Assembly (NCBI GenBank): GCA_963205265.1
Contig: CAUJJI010000252.1
Span: forward strand, 1 to 45,656
Source of the DNA: Pseudomonadota bacterium
GTDB taxonomy: Bacteria > Pseudomonadota > Alphaproteobacteria > Sphingomonadales > Sphingomonadaceae
DNA length: 45,656 nucleotides
Direction: 5' to 3'
A program made the position numbers and the translations under genes. Positions within the stretch are counted from its first letter, which is position 1, and each line of letters starts with the position of its first letter. Under the pieces are notes generated by a model. It was given only the letters and a program-made list of their open reading frames with translations, was not told the DNA's origin and did not search any database. This document shows, piece after piece, positions 41,781-45,656 of the stretch.

Positions 41781-41862
41781 GCTTCCCCGCGAAGGCGTGG
41801 ATCCCGGTCGGCTGCAGAGGGTCCTCGGTACAGGAACGAGATCCCCGCCTTCGCGGGGAAGC
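41781..41862. repeat. Palindromic intergenic repeat (CCCCGCGAAGGCGGGG type)
   Basis: 23-base arms at 41781-41803 and 41840-41862 are inverted copies with one mismatch. It is the same type as the repeat at 26318. It lies within the SDR-LLM gap, about 29 bases before the LLM start, and so could affect its translation or mRNA processing. Confidence 0.85.
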
Positions 41863-41890
41863 AGCGGTACGCAAGGTGAAGAGGCAGATT

Positions 41891-43057
41891 ATGGAACTAG
41901 GCCTGCTCTACGAAATCGAAGCTCCCAAGCCCTGGGCCGGCGAGCATCCCTGGGGCCAGCGCATGGCCGAGCGCATGGCCTACAGGAACTGCGTCGAGCA
42001 GATCGTGCTGGCCGACCGCAAGGGCTTCCACACCGCCTGGCTGGTCGAGCACCACTTCCGCGAGGGCCGCAGCCACATGCCGTGCAACGAGGTCGTGCTG
42101 GGCGCGCTGTCGCAGATCACCGAGAAGATCCGGCTGGGCTTCGGCGTCGCGCTGATGCCGCACGAATTCATCCACACCGCCCGCATCGCCGAGAAAGTGG
42201 CGACGGTCGACGTGCTGTCCGGCGGCCGCGTCGAATGGGGCATGGGCCGCTCGACGCCGATGGAGCAGATCGCTTTCGGCGTCGACGTGCCCAATTCGAA
42301 GAAGAAGATGCTGGCCGCGGCGAAGACCGTCGTCGGCATGTGGGAGCAGGAATACTACGAAGAGGATTCCGAGTACCTCAAGTTCCCAAGGCGGATGGTC
42401 ACGCCCAAGCCCTACCAGTACCCGCACCCGCCGTGCTGGATGGCGGCAAGCTCGGAAGAGACGATCCGCATGGCCGGCCAGAACGGCCTCGGCCTGCTCT
42501 GCTTCTCGATCATGCAGCCGCTCGACAAGCTGGCCGAGCTGATCCGCATCTACCGCGAGGAACAGGCCCGCGCGGTGCCGGTGACTTCGATCCACACCAA
42601 CAAGGTCGGCGTCTACACGCTGGTCCACTGCACCGAATCGCGCAGCAAGCTTGAGACCAACCGGCTGTGGGAATCGGTCTGGTGGTGGTACGCCTCGGTC
42701 GCCGAATTCACGCTCAAGTGGGAACTGGCCCACATGCCGCCCGAAGCGCAGGAGAAGGCTTTCCCGCTGCTCAAGAAGCAGGCCGAGGGCGGCTTCGACA
42801 TGCACCATTTCGACGAGCAGGACATGGTCATCATCGGCACGCCCGAGGAATGCCTGCAGAAGTTCCTGCGCTATGAGGAGGCGGGCGTCGACCAGGTGCT
42901 GTGCTACGTCAACTTCGGCTACCTGCCACAGGAGGCAGTGCTGGAAAGCATCACCATGCTGGGAGACTACGTCATACCCGAGCTCAAGCGGATGGGTGCC
43001 GGCCGCACCGCCAAGGGGCTCGAGCGCTCGCTCGCCATGCAGCAGGCGGCCGAATGA
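41891..43057 (+). CDS. LLM-class flavin-dependent oxidoreductase
   Basis: This 388-residue luciferase-like (beta/alpha)8 protein starts MELGLLYEIEAPKPW. Conserved blocks are AWLVEHHFREGRSHMPCNEV, RLGFGVALMPHEFIHTARIA, DVLSGGRVEWGMGRSTP and a C-terminal GTPEECLQKFLRYEEAGVDQ. It is likely an FMN-dependent monooxygenase or reductase acting on a small organic compound. The ATG at 41891 has GAGG 6 bases upstream. The next gene overlaps its stop by 4 bases, so it is translated with the esterase. It is not a close copy of the LLM protein at 18797. Confidence 0.9.
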   Translation: MELGLLYEIEAPKPWAGEHPWGQRMAERMAYRNCVEQIVLADRKGFHTAWLVEHHFREGRSHMPCNEVVLGALSQITEKIRLGFGVALMPHEFIHTARIAEKVATVDVLSGGRVEWGMGRSTPMEQIAFGVDVPNSKKKMLAAAKTVVGMWEQEYYEEDSEYLKFPRRMVTPKPYQYPHPPCWMAASSEETIRMAGQNGLGLLCFSIMQPLDKLAELIRIYREEQARAVPVTSIHTNKVGVYTLVHCTESRSKLETNRLWESVWWWYASVAEFTLKWELAHMPPEAQEKAFPLLKKQAEGGFDMHHFDEQDMVIIGTPEECLQKFLRYEEAGVDQVLCYVNFGYLPQEAVLESITMLGDYVIPELKRMGAGRTAKGLERSLAMQQAAE

Positions 43058-43938
43058 GCGCGGGGCCGGGGCCGGCGGCGATCACCATTCCGCCCGAGCG
43101 GCCGGGGCGGGCCGCGCCCCCCGATCTTGCCGAGCGGCGCGGCCAGATGCAGGCGGCAGTCGACGCCGGCACCTGGAAGACGGCGCGGCCGCCGGTCGAG
43201 ACCAGCCTGCACGGCGCCCGCACGCTGCGCTTTCGGCCCGCGGCCGCGCCGCGCGGCTACATGCTGCAGCTTCACGGCGGCGGCTTCCGCATCGGCCGAC
43301 CCGAGTTCGAGAGCCTGTTCGCCGAGGCGCTGGTCGACCGCTGCGGCATCGAGGTGATCGTGCCGCAGTACCGCCTCGCCCCGGAGGGACCCTTCCCCGC
43401 CGGGCTCAACGATGCCTGGGCGGCGCTCGAGGCGGTCGCCGCCGAAGCCGGCGATGCGCCGCTGATTCTCGGCGGCGATTCGGCGGGCGGCGGGCTGGCC
43501 GCCGGCCTCGCCGTGCTCGCCGCTGCCCGGGGCGGGCCGCGCATCGACGCGCTGGTGCTGCTGTCGCCCTGGCTCGACCTCACCGTCTCGGCGCCGGCCT
43601 ATGCCGAGAATGCCGGCGACCCGATGTTCTCCAGGGAATCGGCCGAAGTCGCCGCCGAGCTCTACCTGCAGGGCTTCGATCCCACCCACCCGCTGGCCTC
43701 GCCGCTGCTGGCGCCGATTGCCGCCTATCCGCCGACGCTGATCAGCGTCGGCACCGGCGAAGTCCTGCGCGACGACGCGCTGCGCTTCCATGCCAAGCTG
43801 CTTGCCGCCGGCGTCGATTCCCGGCTCAGCGCCATCGCCGGCATGGACCACGTCGCCGTGGTCCGCGGCATGGACCTGCCGGGCTCGCGCGAGACTTTCG
43901 AGGCGGTGGCCGCATTCGTCGAGGAAAGGCTGGGGTAA
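43054..43938 (+). CDS. HSL-family alpha/beta hydrolase (esterase/lactonase)
   Basis: This 294-residue hydrolase has the HGGG oxyanion box (74-77), the nucleophile Ser143 in GDSAGG (141-146), the acid in a GTGEVLRDD block and the catalytic His in GMDHVAVV, as in the hormone-sensitive lipase family. ATG 43054 overlaps the LLM stop (ATGA). If the LLM enzyme made an ester or lactone (Baeyer-Villiger type), this gene would open it; this is an inference from coupling, not a demonstrated pair. Confidence 0.9.
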   Translation: MSAGPGPAAITIPPERPGRAAPPDLAERRGQMQAAVDAGTWKTARPPVETSLHGARTLRFRPAAAPRGYMLQLHGGGFRIGRPEFESLFAEALVDRCGIEVIVPQYRLAPEGPFPAGLNDAWAALEAVAAEAGDAPLILGGDSAGGGLAAGLAVLAAARGGPRIDALVLLSPWLDLTVSAPAYAENAGDPMFSRESAEVAAELYLQGFDPTHPLASPLLAPIAAYPPTLISVGTGEVLRDDALRFHAKLLAAGVDSRLSAIAGMDHVAVVRGMDLPGSRETFEAVAAFVEERLG

Positions 43939-43945
43939 TCGGGAT

Positions 43946-43964
43946 CCTCCCCTTGCAGGGGAGG
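43946..43964. repeat. Single outer-type hairpin between convergent genes
   Basis: CCTCCCCT-TGC-AGGGGAGG is an 8-bp stem with a 3-base loop between the convergent stops of the esterase and the response regulator. It resembles the outer hairpin of the DUF559-element repeats without the rest. It may be a solitary remnant or a weak terminator. Confidence 0.6.
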
Positions 43965-43976
43965 AACTCCCTGGCC

Positions 43977-44651
43977 CTACTGCTGGTCGAACACGTAGCC
44001 CAGCGACCGGACCGTGCGCAGCGGGTTGCCGGCGCCGGCGTTGCGCAGGGCGCGGCGCAGGCGGCCGATCCAGACGTCGACGGTGCGCTCGTCCACCGGG
44101 GGCTCCTGCTTGCCCAGCGCGGCGATCAGCTGGGCGCGGGTGAACACCCGGCCGGGATGCTCGACGAAATAGCGCAGCAGGCGGAACTCGTTGGGCATCA
44201 GCGGGATCGGCCGGGCCTGCCAGCGCGCCTGGAAAGCCGGCAGGTCGATGATCAGGTCGCCCTGCTGCAGGGCTCGCAGCGGCACGCTCTCGTGGTCGTT
44301 GACTTTCAGCGCCAGCACCCGGTCGAGCACGGCGGTGCGGTCGATCGGGCCCAGCATGTAGTCGTCGGCACCGCTGCGCAGGGCCCGGCGCCGGGCCTCG
44401 GGATCGTCGTCTTCCAGGATCATCGTCACGTGGGCGTCGGCGGTCAGCCGGTCGCAGCGCAGCCGCCGGCACAGCTCCAGCCCGGAGATCTCCGGCAGCA
44501 CCCAGTCGACGAAGGCCCATAGCGAACCCTCGAGCAGGGGCAGCTCGTCGGGCTGCGACCAGCGGTGAAAGACCAGTTCCAATTCGCCGTGGCTGAACGG
44601 CGCCATGCCGCCCGCCAGCTCTCCAGTCAGCAGTATGTCGATACGCCGCAT
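43977..44651 (-). CDS. OmpR/PhoB-type response regulator with degenerate receiver
   Basis: This 224-residue protein has a receiver-like domain (about 1-115) and a winged-helix DNA-binding domain (about 130-222, PLMPNEFRLLRYFVEHPG then VDVWIGRLRRAL). Asp49 (FVDWVLPEISGLELCR) is at the phosphoacceptor position. The acidic pair expected near residue 9 is missing (LLTGEL) and Gly-Pro stands in place of the conserved Lys-Pro (DYMLGPID). Phosphorylation may thus be absent or altered. ATG 44651 is the start. No histidine kinase is adjacent; it is divergent from the metallophosphatase gene. Confidence 0.85.
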   Translation of the reverse strand: MRRIDILLTGELAGGMAPFSHGELELVFHRWSQPDELPLLEGSLWAFVDWVLPEISGLELCRRLRCDRLTADAHVTMILEDDDPEARRRALRSGADDYMLGPIDRTAVLDRVLALKVNDHESVPLRALQQGDLIIDLPAFQARWQARPIPLMPNEFRLLRYFVEHPGRVFTRAQLIAALGKQEPPVDERTVDVWIGRLRRALRNAGAGNPLRTVRSLGYVFDQQ

Positions 44652-44868
44652 CGCCTCTCGCCCCGATTTCGGGACCGTCTGTGCCCTGTGGATATGACGC
44701 GCAGGTGACGGTTCGATGACCCCTGCATGAAAGCGCGCAGAAAAACGCCCCGCGGCTTGCGGCGCTGTCACCGAACTGCCGCCGATGCGTCATCGCCGCG
44801 CAACGAAGCGCGCCTATCCCCGGCAGCGACAGGGCCCGGATGGGCGCGGATGGCGAAGGTGCTTGCCG

Positions 44869-45656
44869 ATGCTGCTCGACGACAGCGATCTTCTGGCCCG
44901 AATGCGGCCGCGGCGGGCGCCGGCGGCGAAAATTCCCGAATGGCTCGACCTGCCCGATCCCAAGCCGTTCCGGCCGAAGCGCAAGTACCGGACAGTGTGG
45001 ATCTCCGACGTCCATCTCGGCACCCGCGGCTGCAACGCGGCGATGCTGGTGGACTTCCTGCGCGCGATCGAGTGCCAGACGCTCTACCTCGTCGGCGACA
45101 TCGTCGACGGCTGGCGGCTGCGCAAGGGCTGGTACTGGCCCGATGCCCACAACGAGGTCGTGCGCCGGGTGCTGAAGATGGCGCACCGCGGCACCCGCAT
45201 CGTCTTCATCGCCGGCAACCACGACGAGATCCTGCGCGACTATGCCGGCCTCAGCTTCGGCGGCGTCGAGCTGGCGCTGGAAGCGGTGCACGTGACCGCC
45301 GACGGCCGCCGCCTGCTGGTGACGCACGGCGACAGCTTCGACGGCGTGGTGCTCTACGCGCGCTGGCTCGCCTTCCTCGGCGACAAGGCCTACGGACTGC
45401 TGCTGCGGCTCAACCTGGTGTTCAACGCGCTGCGCCGGCGGCTGAAGATGCCGTACTGGTCGCTGTCCGCCTATCTCAAGAAGCGAGTCAAGAACGCCGT
45501 CCAGTACGTCAGCAGCTACGAGGAGGCAGTGGCGCACGAAGCGCTGCAGCGCGGCCTCGACGGCATCGTCTGCGGCCATATCCATTCGGCGGAGATCCGC
45601 GACATCGGCGGCATCGCCTATTACAACGACGGCGACTGGGTGGAAAGCTGCACGGC
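44869..45656 (+). CDS. LpxH-like metallophosphoesterase (UDP-2,3-diacylglucosamine diphosphatase family), 3' end cut
   Basis: The visible 262 residues show calcineurin-like phosphoesterase motifs in order: SDVHLG (Asp47, His49), GDIVDGW (76-82), GNHDE (116-120), VTHGDSFDG and CGHIHSAE. Proteins with this pattern are annotated as UDP-2,3-diacylglucosamine diphosphatase or related enzymes of lipid A synthesis; a broader metallophosphatase role is also possible. ATG 44869 has GAAGG 9 bases upstream. The stop lies outside the window. It is divergent from the regulator at 43977. Confidence 0.85.
   Translation, partial: MLLDDSDLLARMRPRRAPAAKIPEWLDLPDPKPFRPKRKYRTVWISDVHLGTRGCNAAMLVDFLRAIECQTLYLVGDIVDGWRLRKGWYWPDAHNEVVRRVLKMAHRGTRIVFIAGNHDEILRDYAGLSFGGVELALEAVHVTADGRRLLVTHGDSFDGVVLYARWLAFLGDKAYGLLLRLNLVFNALRRRLKMPYWSLSAYLKKRVKNAVQYVSSYEEAVAHEALQRGLDGIVCGHIHSAEIRDIGGIAYYNDGDWVESCT

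Overview
This 45.7 kb, high-GC window reads as alphaproteobacterial, most likely a sphingomonad (Novosphingobium/Sphingobium-like). The signs are GGAAC-type candidate general-stress promoters, many SnoaL/NTF2-like, LLM-flavin, SDR and Rieske catabolic genes, and DUF2171, DUF2889 and DUF559 genes. There are no rRNA, tRNA, phage or CRISPR features. I count 42 protein genes; those at both window ends are cut.

Layout. (1) 1-7.1 kb: the class Ia ribonucleotide reductase genes are split. nrdB (1-699) and nrdA (4765-6822) lie on the same strand, but about 4 kb of other genes sits between them. These are two GST genes, each divergent from a small stress-like gene (a D/E-rich protein and a DUF2171 protein), and an overlapping GST-cupin-cupin-cupin operon. 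Tandem NrdR-type boxes lie upstream of nrdA. (2) 7.3-25.4 kb, mostly minus strand: a catabolic region with a fused two-domain acyl-CoA dehydrogenase, a Tas-like aldo/keto reductase, a KshA-like Rieske oxygenase, a MaoC hydratase, a biotin-dependent acyl-CoA carboxylase (two subunits), a Zn-type alcohol dehydrogenase coupled to an LLM flavoenzyme, two SnoaL-like proteins, an SDR and a 1155-residue indolepyruvate ferredoxin oxidoreductase. (3) 25.5-28 kb, plus strand: a 6-oxocamphor-hydrolase-like retro-Claisen enzyme and SthA transhydrogenase. (4) 28.1-35.6 kb, minus: DUF2889, a PTGR/CurA-type reductase, and a P450-SDR-aldehyde dehydrogenase operon, then a CoA-acylating aldehyde dehydrogenase. 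(5) 35.7-43.9 kb: a GabD-type dehydrogenase, an alpha/beta hydrolase, an AraC regulator, and an amidohydrolase-SDR-LLM-esterase gene run. (6) 44-45.7 kb: a degenerate OmpR-type regulator divergent from an LpxH-like metallophosphatase.

Taken together the catabolic genes look like CoA-dependent breakdown of an alicyclic or isoprenoid (terpenoid/steroid-like) compound: oxygenation, oxidation, CoA-dependent beta-oxidation, carboxylation and C-C hydrolysis. The substrate cannot be read from the sequence.

The most striking item is a 461-bp element (15600-16060) between the two carboxylase genes. A DUF559 nuclease-like gene is enclosed by 54-bp inverted repeats (53/54 identical), themselves flanked by a 5-bp direct repeat CTAAG. 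Removing the element and one CTAAG restores a plausible 30-bp intergenic gap with a ribosome binding site. Two gene-less pairs of the same kind of inverted repeat lie at 34015-34160 and 37178-37301. This looks like a small mobile element with non-autonomous relatives. At least five further palindromic repeats of other kinds lie between genes.
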